64,000 nucleotides of DNA, taken from contig NZ_AUIW01000010.1 of NCBI RefSeq assembly GCF_000423905.1, positions 20,619 through 84,618 on the forward strand, in the 5' to 3' direction. Below are positions 8,215-15,010 of the stretch, one piece after another. Both the position numbers and the translations under genes were made by a program. A model generated the notes under the pieces. That model ran no database searches and was not told the origin of the DNA. It saw nothing but the letters and a program-made list of their open reading frames with translations. The stretch comes from Thermus antranikianii DSM 12462 (lineage in GTDB: Bacteria > Deinococcota > Deinococci > Deinococcales > Thermaceae). How positions within the stretch are numbered: position 1 is the first letter of the stretch; each line of letters starts with the position of its first letter.

Positions 8215-9578
8215 TCCTGGAAGAGCTCCCCGTCCAGGTAAAGGCGGAAGTGGGCCTCCCCCACCGCTTCGTAGGTACCCGAAACCCTCAGGCCCTCACG
8301 GCCTTCCCCCTCGTAAACCAGGTGCTCCCCCCGGTCGTCCACCAGCACCAGGCGCACCTGGCGTCCTTCCACCTCCGGGGGCAGGTTCAGGGCCAGGGTC
8401 ACGGTACGGGCCTCGGGCTTAGGGGCAGGCAGAGGGCTCAAAGCCCCCACCCGCACCTCTCCCCTTGCCGCCACCCTCAGGCGCACCCCGCTTCCTGGGG
8501 GCATGGGGGTGCCGGGGGCGGGCTCCTGGGCCAGCACCGTGCCGGGCGGAGCCCCGGAGGGCACCTCCTCCACCTGGACCTGCAGGCCCATGGCGTTCAG
8601 GAGGAAAAGCGCCTCCTTCTGGCTTAAACCCGTGAGCTGGGGAAGGGGCACCGTGGGACCCAGGGAAGCACCCCGGGAAACCAGAAGCCGCACCGGGGCC
8701 CCAGGAGGCAGGGGAGTGCCAGGAGGTGGGTCGCTGGCCAGGACCGTGCCCAGGGGCTCGGGGCTTTCCACCTGGGCCACCCCGGCCAGGCGGTAGCCCA
8801 GCTCGGAGAGCCTGGCTTCCGCCTCCTCCTGGCGAAGTCCCTTGAGCTCGGGCAGAGGGTTCAGCCGGGCTTGGTTAAGGGTGAGGCGCACGGTGCGCCC
8901 CGCCCTAAGGCGGGTTCCCGGTGGAGGCTCCTGGGCCAGCACCACCTCCTTGGGCTTGGCCGGGTCGTTTCCCTCCACCACCTCCAGCCTGAGCCCCGTA
9001 TCCTTCAAAAGGAGAAAGGCCTCCCGGGCGGTTTTGCCCACCAGGTTCGGCACAGCGTACTCCGGAGGGTTGAAGTAGCGGTAAACCCCTTGGGAAAAAA
9101 GCCATAGCCCCAGGAGGGAAAGGAGAAGACCCGGGGCCACCCCCAGTTGCTTCCCAAAGGGAACAGCTTTAAGAAAGCCCGGCCGGAGGCGGGAAGGAGC
9201 CCGGGCCAAGGCCCGCCGGGCAGACCCCAAGGGCCAAGGGGACAGGTAAGCCACCCCCTCCTCGGCCATGACCAGATGCTCCGGGCCAAAACCCAAGGGA
9301 GCCAGGGCCTCGAGGGCAGGCCGGGGCGGAGCCTTACGGGCCAGGGGACGTTCCGGAAAAAAGGCGTAGTAGCGCCCGGGCTTTGCGGAAACCACCGCCT
9401 CCACAAGCCCGAGCTCCTCTAGGCGTTTGATGGCCGCCCGGTACCGGTAAAAGCGCTCCTTGTCCTCGGGGGTGCGCACCTGGAAAAAGAAAACCACCCC
9501 GCCCTCCACCCGATAAAGGGTGATCCCCTCCTTCTCCTCGAGGGTCTCCAGCACCGGGTAGCGGTCGTCCAAGATCAT
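8202..9578 (-). CDS. Membrane PASTA protein with degenerate kinase-like N-terminus
   Basis: 458 residues. Residues ~147-163 form one membrane helix. Three PASTA repeats follow (~173-237, 238-307, 308-373), each ending in a PPGT or PAPGT motif, with a beta-rich tail to 458. PASTA domains bind peptidoglycan precursors and usually sit outside Ser/Thr kinases. The cytoplasmic N-terminus (residues 1-75) follows the order of a kinase N-lobe ([21 protein letters not shown], then an [19 protein letters not shown] helix), but the Gly-rich loop and VAIK lysine are absent, as are the HRD and DFG motifs. I infer a relic or pseudokinase; envelope sensing without phosphotransfer is speculative. Start is a leaderless ATG. 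Confidence 0.8.
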   Translation of the reverse strand: MILDDRYPVLETLEEKEGITLYRVEGGVVFFFQVRTPEDKERFYRYRAAIKRLEELGLVEAVVSAKPGRYYAFFPERPLARKAPPRPALEALAPLGFGPEHLVMAEEGVAYLSPWPLGSARRALARAPSRLRPGFLKAVPFGKQLGVAPGLLLSLLGLWLFSQGVYRYFNPPEYAVPNLVGKTAREAFLLLKDTGLRLEVVEGNDPAKPKEVVLAQEPPPGTRLRAGRTVRLTLNQARLNPLPELKGLRQEEAEARLSELGYRLAGVAQVESPEPLGTVLASDPPPGTPLPPGAPVRLLVSRGASLGPTVPLPQLTGLSQKEALFLLNAMGLQVQVEEVPSGAPPGTVLAQEPAPGTPMPPGSGVRLRVAARGEVRVGALSPLPAPKPEARTVTLALNLPPEVEGRQVRLVLVDDRGEHLVYEGEGREGLRVSGTYEAVGEAHFRLYLDGELFQEWAP

Positions 9579-9587
9579 GCGCCGCCG

Positions 9588-9629
9588 ATTATACCTTGCC
9601 TTCTCTCCTCCGTTCCCGACCCATATACT
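9588..9629. promoter_or_regulatory. Divergent leaderless promoters (PASTA gene / flavoprotein gene)
   Basis: Minus strand: -10 TATAAT (complement of 9588-9593), 9 bases from the PASTA gene ATG at 9578. Plus strand: -10 TATACT at 9624-9629, 9 bases from the ATG at 9639. No good -35 hexamer is visible for either. The 60-base gap holds nothing else. Confidence 0.6.
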
Positions 9630-9638
9630 CTAAAAGGT

Positions 9639-10181
9639 ATGTGGGACGTTCTCGTGGTAGGCGGCGGCCCCTCGGGTCTTTCCGCGGCCCTTTTCCTCGC
9701 CAGGGCCGGGCTTAAGGTCCTGGTGCTGGACGGGGGCCATTCCAAGATCGCCCAGGTAAGCCGGGTCCCCAACTACCCTGGCCTGCTGGACGAACCCTCG
9801 GGCAAGGAGCTTCTAGAGAGGCTAAAAGAGCACGCCCGCCGCTACGGGGCAGAGATCCAAAGGGGCGTGGTCAAGGGAGTGCGGGACCTGGGAGGGGTCT
9901 TTGAAGTGGAAACCGAGGAGGGCGTGGTGGAAGCGGAAAGGCTTCTCCTTTGCACCCACAAAGACCCCACCCTGCCCTCCCTCCTGGGCCTTACCCGCAA
10001 GGGAGTCCACATAGAAACCGACGAGGCTGGCCGTACCAGCTATCCCAGGGTCTACGCCGCTGGGGTGGCCCGGGGCAAGGTGCCGGGACACGCCATCGTG
10101 AGCGCAGGGGACGGAGCCTACGTGGCCATCCACTTGATCTCCGACCTGCGGGGAGAGCCCTACAAGGACCACGCCACGTGA
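9639..10181 (+). CDS. Short thioredoxin-reductase-like FAD protein
   Basis: 180-residue flavoprotein. It has the N-terminal FAD fold (VLVVGGGPSGLSAALFLA, then VLVLDGG) and the C-terminal FAD motif (YPRVYAAGVARG). The NAD(P)H-binding domain and the CxxC active site of thioredoxin reductase (~310 residues) are missing; only one Cys is present (LLLCTHKD). A protein of this size is known from T. thermophilus as a thioredoxin-reductase-related protein (recollection). Its electron donor and acceptor are unknown. It stands alone and ends before a bidirectional hairpin. Confidence 0.88.
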   Translation: MWDVLVVGGGPSGLSAALFLARAGLKVLVLDGGHSKIAQVSRVPNYPGLLDEPSGKELLERLKEHARRYGAEIQRGVVKGVRDLGGVFEVETEEGVVEAERLLLCTHKDPTLPSLLGLTRKGVHIETDEAGRTSYPRVYAAGVARGKVPGHAIVSAGDGAYVAIHLISDLRGEPYKDHAT

Positions 10182-10247
10182 TGCCCTTTTTCGCCATATC
10201 GGTAAAAGTCTAAATAGCACGGGCCAGGGATTGGCCGGGCCCCCGCC

Positions 10248-10274
10248 CCCCACCCTGGCAAAACCAGGGTGGGG
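10248..10274. terminator. Hairpin between convergent genes
   Basis: Perfect 11-bp stem, CCCCACCCTGG / CCAGGGTGGGG, with loop CAAAA. It lies between the flavoprotein stop and the SDR stop and can act on both strands. There is no T-run. The same stem recurs at 31457-31483 and, imperfectly, at 20744-20770. Confidence 0.7.
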
Positions 10275-10279
10275 CGGCG

Positions 10280-11050
10280 CTACACTGGCCTACCCGCCAT
10301 CATGAAGCTGGCCGTCATCCCCCCGTCCACCACCAGAATGGCCCCGGTGATGAAGCTGGCCTTCTCCGAGGCCAGGAAAAGCACTGCCTCCGCCACTTCC
10401 TCGGGCTGGCCCAGCCTCCTCAGGGCGTGAAGGTCCTCCCAGTCCCGGCGGGTCCTCTCCGGGTCCTCGGAAAGAGCGATGGCCTCCAGTACCGCCTCCG
10501 TGGCAATGGCCCCCGGGGCCACGGCGTTCACCCGGATGCCCAAGGGAGCCAGGTCCAGGGCCAGGGAACGGGTGAGGTTGACCAGCCCTCCCTTGGAGGC
10601 GTTGTAAGCGGCGTTTTCCTGCTCGGCGAAAAGCGCCTGGACACTGGCCACGTTCACGATGGCCCCCCCGCCCACCTTGGCCATCTCCCTGGCCGCCAGG
10701 GCGGAGAGGTGCATGGGAGCGGTGAGGTTCACCTCCAGAACCCTTCGCCACTCGGGGAGCTTCACGGTCAGGGCCGACCCTGGGGCGCTGATGGCTGCGT
10801 TATTGACCAGTACGTCCACCCGCCCCAGGGCATGGGCTGCCTCCTCCACGAAGCGCACCCGGTCCCTTTCCTCGGCCAGGTCCGCCTGCACGAAGAAGCC
10901 TCCGATCTCCTCCGCCACCCCCCGCCCCACGGGATGCAGATCGCAAAGGGCCACCAGGGCCCCTTCCCGGGCGAAGGCCCGGGCGATGGCCCGGCCGATA
11001 CCCCGGGCCGCTCCCGTCACCAGGATTCCCTTTCCCTCAAAAAGCCCCAT
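10280..11050 (-). CDS. Short-chain dehydrogenase/reductase
   Basis: Classical SDR of 256 residues with Rossmann motif [12 protein letters not shown], and the catalytic Ser (NVASV) and Tyr-x-x-x-Lys (AAYNASKGG). The C-terminal PGAIATE and [11 protein letters not shown] segments are typical. Cofactor and substrate cannot be read from the sequence; an acidic residue after beta-2 (LCDLHP) favours NAD(H). It starts 4 bases after the AlaX-type gene stop, so the two are co-transcribed. Confidence 0.9.
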   Translation of the reverse strand: MGLFEGKGILVTGAARGIGRAIARAFAREGALVALCDLHPVGRGVAEEIGGFFVQADLAEERDRVRFVEEAAHALGRVDVLVNNAAISAPGSALTVKLPEWRRVLEVNLTAPMHLSALAAREMAKVGGGAIVNVASVQALFAEQENAAYNASKGGLVNLTRSLALDLAPLGIRVNAVAPGAIATEAVLEAIALSEDPERTRRDWEDLHALRRLGQPEEVAEAVLFLASEKASFITGAILVVDGGMTASFMMAGRPV

Positions 11051-11054
11051 GGCC

Positions 11055-12182
11055 TTAGCTTACGAGGCTTGGATCCAAGGCCGCGGCCACCTTTTCCTTG
11101 GGCAGGCTTCCCTGGACCACCTCCTTTCCCCCGCCCTTGGCCCCAAGGGCCTTAAGCCTTTCCAAAACCTCCTGCCGGCCGGGGCCCAGGGCGGCGAAGC
11201 GACCCTCGGGGGAAAGGAGCAAAAAGGTCTTCTCGCTCCAGGAAAGAAGCCTCTTGGCCAGGTCCCCCAGGACGGGAGCCGGCACCAGGAGCACCCGCTC
11301 CTCGAGGGCCCGGGGCAGGAGGGCCTCCACCAAAGCCTCCTTAAGCTCCAGGTTCTCGCCCTTTAGGGCGTACACCTCTTCCTGAAGCCGACGCACCGGT
11401 TTTTCCAGCTCCAGGGGGCTGGTGGAGAAGGAAAGGGCCAGGCGGGAAAGCAGGGCGTGCTTGGCATGGTAGTCCTCCAAAGCCTCCCACCCCGCCATGA
11501 AGTACACCCGGCTTCCCCCCTTGTACCGCTCCCACTTCAGGACCTTGATGGGGCCCGCCTGGGCACTGGTCCTCAGGTGGGTGCCCCCGCAGGCCGCCAG
11601 GTCAAAGTCCCCGATCCGCACCAGGCGCACCTGGCCCTGAACCTTGGGAGGCCGCCTTAAAGGGTAACGGGCAAGCTCCTCCTCAGAAACCCAAAAGGCC
11701 TCTATGGGGTAGTCCGCGTACACGGCGAAGTTGGCCAGGGCCTCCGCCTCCTGGAGCTTGGCCTCCTCCACTTCCTCCTCGAGGTCCACGGTGGAAACCG
11801 GGCTATCCAGGCTCACGGCGATGGTGTGGTACCCCCCGGCCCTGAGGAGGGCCTGGGAAAGAATGTGCTGGGCGGTGTGGCGCTGCATGTGTCGAAACCG
11901 CCGGTTCCAGTCGATCTCTCCCTCCACCTCCGCTCCCTCGGGGATAGGGCCGTCCACACGGTGCACCACATCCCCGAAGGCCTTGGCTTCCTCAAAGACG
12001 TAAAGCACCCGCACCTGGCCAAACTCCCCTTTCAGCACGCCCGTGTCCGCAGGTTGCCCCCCGGACTCCGGGTAAAAGAGGGTTTGAGAAAGCACGACAT
12101 GGTGGCCCTGCTCATCGCTCCAAGCCCGCACCACCCGGGCCTGGAAGCGGGTGGCGTAGCTGTCCTCCTGGTAAAGCCTCAT
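11055..12182 (-). CDS. AlaX-type alanyl-tRNA editing protein with DHHA1-like tail
   Basis: Free-standing relative of the AlaRS editing domain, which clears Ser or Gly mischarged on tRNA-Ala. The zinc-binding motifs HTAQH (residue ~98) and CGGTH (~198) are intact, after an N-terminal [10 protein letters not shown] segment. Residues ~240-375 contain a coiled coil and a C-terminal domain like DHHA1, so this is the long AlaX type. The aminoacylation domain is absent. Its ATG overlaps the first ATG of the divergent HEPN frame (CATG at 12180-12183), so any AlaX promoter must lie inside the HEPN coding region. Confidence 0.9.
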   Translation of the reverse strand: MRLYQEDSYATRFQARVVRAWSDEQGHHVVLSQTLFYPESGGQPADTGVLKGEFGQVRVLYVFEEAKAFGDVVHRVDGPIPEGAEVEGEIDWNRRFRHMQRHTAQHILSQALLRAGGYHTIAVSLDSPVSTVDLEEEVEEAKLQEAEALANFAVYADYPIEAFWVSEEELARYPLRRPPKVQGQVRLVRIGDFDLAACGGTHLRTSAQAGPIKVLKWERYKGGSRVYFMAGWEALEDYHAKHALLSRLALSFSTSPLELEKPVRRLQEEVYALKGENLELKEALVEALLPRALEERVLLVPAPVLGDLAKRLLSWSEKTFLLLSPEGRFAALGPGRQEVLERLKALGAKGGGKEVVQGSLPKEKVAAALDPSLVS

Positions 12183-12201
12183 GTCCTTTAGAATAAAGAG
12201 G

Positions 12202-12621
12202 ATGGCACCCCTGGACTGGGAGGAATGGGCAAGATGGCACGCGCAAGCCCAGCATACCCTGGCCTCTGGGAAGCGGGACCTGGAGGAAGGGGACTACGAC
12301 TGGGCCAGCTTTAAGGCCCACCAGGCAGGGGAATACGCCCTTAAGGGCCTGCTACGGGGACTAGGACAGCCCGCCTTTGGTCACGCCCTGATCCGCCTGC
12401 TCCAGGCGCTGAAGGAAGCGGGCCATGAGGTCCCCGAAGCCTTGGAAGAAAAGGCGCGCACCTTAGACGCCCATTACATTCCCGCCCGCTATCCCGATGC
12501 CTACCCCGAAGGAAGCCCCTACGAGTACTACACGCGGGCCCGGGCTGAGGAGGCCCTAAGGGCAGCCGAGGGCGTTCTGAAATGGGCAGAGGAGGTTTGG
12601 CGTGGCCTCGGAAGCCCTTAG
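12202..12621 (+). CDS. HEPN domain protein
   Basis: About 139 residues with the HEPN helical pattern: an early helix with LASGKRDLEEGDYDWASFKAH, the AGEYALKGLL helix, and a conserved His before LIRLLQAL. The family pairs with minimal nucleotidyltransferases; the pair is a toxin-antitoxin type in studied cases. The usual RNase motif Rx4-6H is not evident, so nuclease activity is doubtful. I prefer the ATG at 12202 because a TAGAAT box (12189-12194) lies 7 bases upstream, giving a leaderless start; an in-frame ATG at 12181 would overlap the AlaX start. Its 3' end overlaps the next gene by 20 bases. Confidence 0.87.
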   Translation: MAPLDWEEWARWHAQAQHTLASGKRDLEEGDYDWASFKAHQAGEYALKGLLRGLGQPAFGHALIRLLQALKEAGHEVPEALEEKARTLDAHYIPARYPDAYPEGSPYEYYTRARAEEALRAAEGVLKWAEEVWRGLGSP

Positions 12622-12931
12622 GCTGCGAATGGCCGCCTGGGAGGCCCTCCTGGAAGAGGCCCAAGCCTACGCCACAAGGGTGCGGGCAACCCTGGGAGAG
12701 GCCCGGGTTTACCTTTATGGCTCGGTAGCCCGGGGTAGCTTCAACCTGGAAAGCGACATAGACCTCCTGGTGGTCTCCCCCCATCTGCCGAAAGACCCCT
12801 TAGAGCGCTTCCTCTTCCTCCAAGGCCTCAACCCCGGGCGGGTGGAGGCCAAGGGCCTAACCCCGGAGGAGTTCGCCCAGGCCATGGCCAAGGGGGCCCT
12901 GTGGTGGCTGGAAGGAGCCTTGGAGCTATGA
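12602..12931 (+). CDS. Minimal nucleotidyltransferase (MNT) partner of HEPN
   Basis: 109-residue Pol-beta-like nucleotidyltransferase. The active-site signature is intact: GSVARGS, then the metal-binding Asp pair in ESDIDLLVV, with a later acidic residue in RVEAKG. In characterised HEPN/MNT systems the MNT protein modifies (AMPylates) the HEPN toxin and neutralises it. The GTG start follows AGGAGG with a 6-base spacer and lies inside the HEPN gene, so the two are translationally coupled. Its stop overlaps the next start (ATGA). Confidence 0.9.
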   Translation: MASEALRLRMAAWEALLEEAQAYATRVRATLGEARVYLYGSVARGSFNLESDIDLLVVSPHLPKDPLERFLFLQGLNPGRVEAKGLTPEEFAQAMAKGALWWLEGALEL

Positions 12932-13644
12932 GGGGGGAAAGGCTCGACAAGCTCCTCGCCCACCTGGGCCTAGGAAGCCGCAAGGAGGTGGCCCGCCTGG
13001 TGCGAAGCGGCCAGGTGCAGGTGGAAGGCCGGGTGATCAGGGACCCAGCCTTTCACGTGCCCCCAGGTGCCCGCCTCGAGGTGGACGGTGAACCCCTTGT
13101 CTTGCGGTGCCACCACCACATCCTCCTGCACAAGCCGGCGGGGTACGTGACCAGCCGGAGGGAAGGCCCTTCGGTCTACGCTCTCCTGGAAGGCTTTCCC
13201 ACCCGGGACCTCTCCCCGGTGGGCCGCCTGGACAAGGACACGGAAGGGCTTCTCCTCTTCACCACCGACGGCGAGCTTCTCCACCGCCTCACCCATCCCC
13301 GGCACAAGGTGGAAAAGCGCTACCTGGTCCATCTGGAACGCCCCGCCACAAGGGAGGACCAGGAGGCCTTTAGAGAGGGCCTGGTTCTAGAGGGCACGCG
13401 GCTTCTTCCCGCGGAGCTCTCCTGGGACCAAGACCCCACCCGGGTGGAGCTGGTCCTGAGGGAAGGGCGCTTTCACCAGGTAAAGCGCATGTTCCAGGCT
13501 CGAGGGAACCGTGTCCTCTACCTGAAGCGGCTCTCCCTGGGCCCCCTCACCCTAGGGGACCTCCCCGTAGGACAGGCCCGCTACCTCTCCCAAGAGGAGG
13601 AGGAAGCCCTGTACCGGGTGGTGGGGCTTTTCACAGACCTTTAA
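12928..13644 (+). CDS. RsuA/RluB-family pseudouridine synthase
   Basis: 238-residue RNA pseudouridine synthase. Residues ~1-60 are an S4 RNA-binding domain (RLDKLLAHLGLGSRKEVARL). The catalytic Asp is in GRLDKDTEGLLLFT and the KxxRY segment is KVEKRYLVHL. The family modifies rRNA (16S by RsuA, 23S by RluB/E/F); which one applies here cannot be decided. The start is the ATG at 12928, overlapping the MNT stop, rather than the frame opening at 12901. A housekeeping RNA enzyme is thus coupled to the HEPN/MNT pair. Confidence 0.92.
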   Translation: MRGERLDKLLAHLGLGSRKEVARLVRSGQVQVEGRVIRDPAFHVPPGARLEVDGEPLVLRCHHHILLHKPAGYVTSRREGPSVYALLEGFPTRDLSPVGRLDKDTEGLLLFTTDGELLHRLTHPRHKVEKRYLVHLERPATREDQEAFREGLVLEGTRLLPAELSWDQDPTRVELVLREGRFHQVKRMFQARGNRVLYLKRLSLGPLTLGDLPVGQARYLSQEEEEALYRVVGLFTDL

Positions 13645-13668
13645 CAGAACACGTGATAGATTGCCCCC

Positions 13669-14808
13669 ATGCTTCGGCGATTCGCCTGGACGCTGGCCCT
13701 GGGCCTTGCCCTGGCCCAGGGTAGCACCACCCCTGATTCCTCCCCTATCACCGCCATCCTGGTCCTGGAAGAGGACGTCATTGAAGATGGTCAGATTCTC
13801 AGCTATGTAGGTAGCCAACCCTATCCTGTGGCCACGGAGAAGGAGCTGAGAGTCCTCATCAAAAAGCTGGCCCGTGAACCCAAAAGGCCCCGCTTCATCC
13901 TGCAGGATGGGCGCTGGCGGGGGGTGGAGAAAAAAGGGCTCGCCTTTGACGAGGCCGAGGTTCTGGCCGCCTATCGCGAGGCTCTGGCCAACGGGCGCAA
14001 AAGCTTCCGCCTGCCCGTGCGCTACCTCCCGCCCAACCCAAGCCTCAAGGACCTCTACGCCCTGGGAATCCGGGAGCACCTGGCCACCGGGGAAACGGAC
14101 TTCCGGGGTTCCAGCCGGGAGCGTACCCACAACCTGCTCCTTGCCTCCAGCAAGCTGGACGGCCTCTTGATCCCCCCGGGCACCTTCTCCTTCAACCAGG
14201 CCCTGGGGCCCATCACCGAGGAAGAAGGATACAAGGAAGCCTTCGTCATCGTGGGGGACCGCACGGAGCAGGGGGTGGGGGGCGGGGTCTGCCAGGTTTC
14301 CACCACCTTGTTCCGGGCGTTTTTCCTGGCCGGGCTACCCATAAAGGAGCGCCACGCCCACAGCTACCAGGTGGCCTACTACAAGCCCACGGGCCTGGAC
14401 GCCGCGGTGATCCAGCCTTACAAGGACCTCAAGGCGGTGAACGACACCCCGGGGCACATCCTGGTGCAGCGCTCCGTGGTGGGCACCCGGCTCCGCTTTC
14501 ACCTCTTCGGCACCAAGGACCGGGAGGTGCGCTGGGAAGGTCCCTTCATCTCCGACAGAAAGCCTCCCTTACCCCCCCGGGAGATCCCGGACCCCTCCTT
14601 GTCCCCTGGCGTGCGCAAACAGGTGGACTTCGCCGCCGAGGGGGCCAGGGTGGAGGTAAGGCGCACCGTGCGCTACCGGGACGGCCGGGTGCGGGAGAGC
14701 AAGGTGGTGAGCGTGTACAGGCCCTGGGGTGCCGTGTACCTGGTGGGGCCTACCCCACCTCCAGAAGCACCGCCCGCTCCACCGGCACAAGGCGGTGGGG
14801 CTCCGTAA
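13669..14808 (+). CDS. Exported VanW family protein
   Basis: 379 residues with a signal peptide (residues ~1-17, cut near LAQG). The central VanW domain (~150-290) has RTHNLLLASSKLDG, IPPGTFSFNQALGP, GGGVCQVSTTLF and ERHAHSYQV, which are well conserved. Residues ~320-365 resemble a G5-like beta repeat. The C-terminus is Pro/Ala-rich. The molecular function of VanW proteins is unknown; the name comes from a vancomycin-resistance cluster and does not imply resistance. A TAGATT box (13657-13662) lies 6 bases before the ATG, so the mRNA is probably leaderless. Confidence 0.88.
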   Translation: MLRRFAWTLALGLALAQGSTTPDSSPITAILVLEEDVIEDGQILSYVGSQPYPVATEKELRVLIKKLAREPKRPRFILQDGRWRGVEKKGLAFDEAEVLAAYREALANGRKSFRLPVRYLPPNPSLKDLYALGIREHLATGETDFRGSSRERTHNLLLASSKLDGLLIPPGTFSFNQALGPITEEEGYKEAFVIVGDRTEQGVGGGVCQVSTTLFRAFFLAGLPIKERHAHSYQVAYYKPTGLDAAVIQPYKDLKAVNDTPGHILVQRSVVGTRLRFHLFGTKDREVRWEGPFISDRKPPLPPREIPDPSLSPGVRKQVDFAAEGARVEVRRTVRYRDGRVRESKVVSVYRPWGAVYLVGPTPPPEAPPAPPAQGGGAP

Positions 14809-15010
14809 CCCGGGCGGCCTCCCCCCTTTTCAGGTGCAGGTACTGGCCTTGGGGCAGGTCAATGACCAGTTCCCCCTCCAGAACCAGGTAAAAGGCCCTA
14901 TCCTGGCGTTCTTCTTCCCCCACCAGGGTATAACCCCGCACCGGCACGCCGGGCACCTCCACCTTCCCCTCCCGGGCCAGGCGCAGGAGATGAAGCTTGA
15001 AGCTTTCCAT
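14750..15010 (-). CDS. Small cupin-like protein
   Basis: 86 residues, predicted single-domain beta barrel: VRGYTLVGEEERQDRAFYLV, then ELVIDLPQGQYLHLKRGEAARV, resembling a minimal cupin without the usual His metal ligands. Function unknown. Its start overlaps the topA stop by one base, so it is co-transcribed with topA. Its 3' end overlaps the VanW gene on the other strand by 59 bases. Confidence 0.7.
   Translation of the reverse strand: MESFKLHLLRLAREGKVEVPGVPVRGYTLVGEEERQDRAFYLVLEGELVIDLPQGQYLHLKRGEAARVTEPHRLVPVERAVLLEVG

Noticed and set aside
13669..14808. VanW protein as a vancomycin-resistance gene
   Set aside because: No vanHAX genes nearby; VanW is a broad exported family of unknown function.
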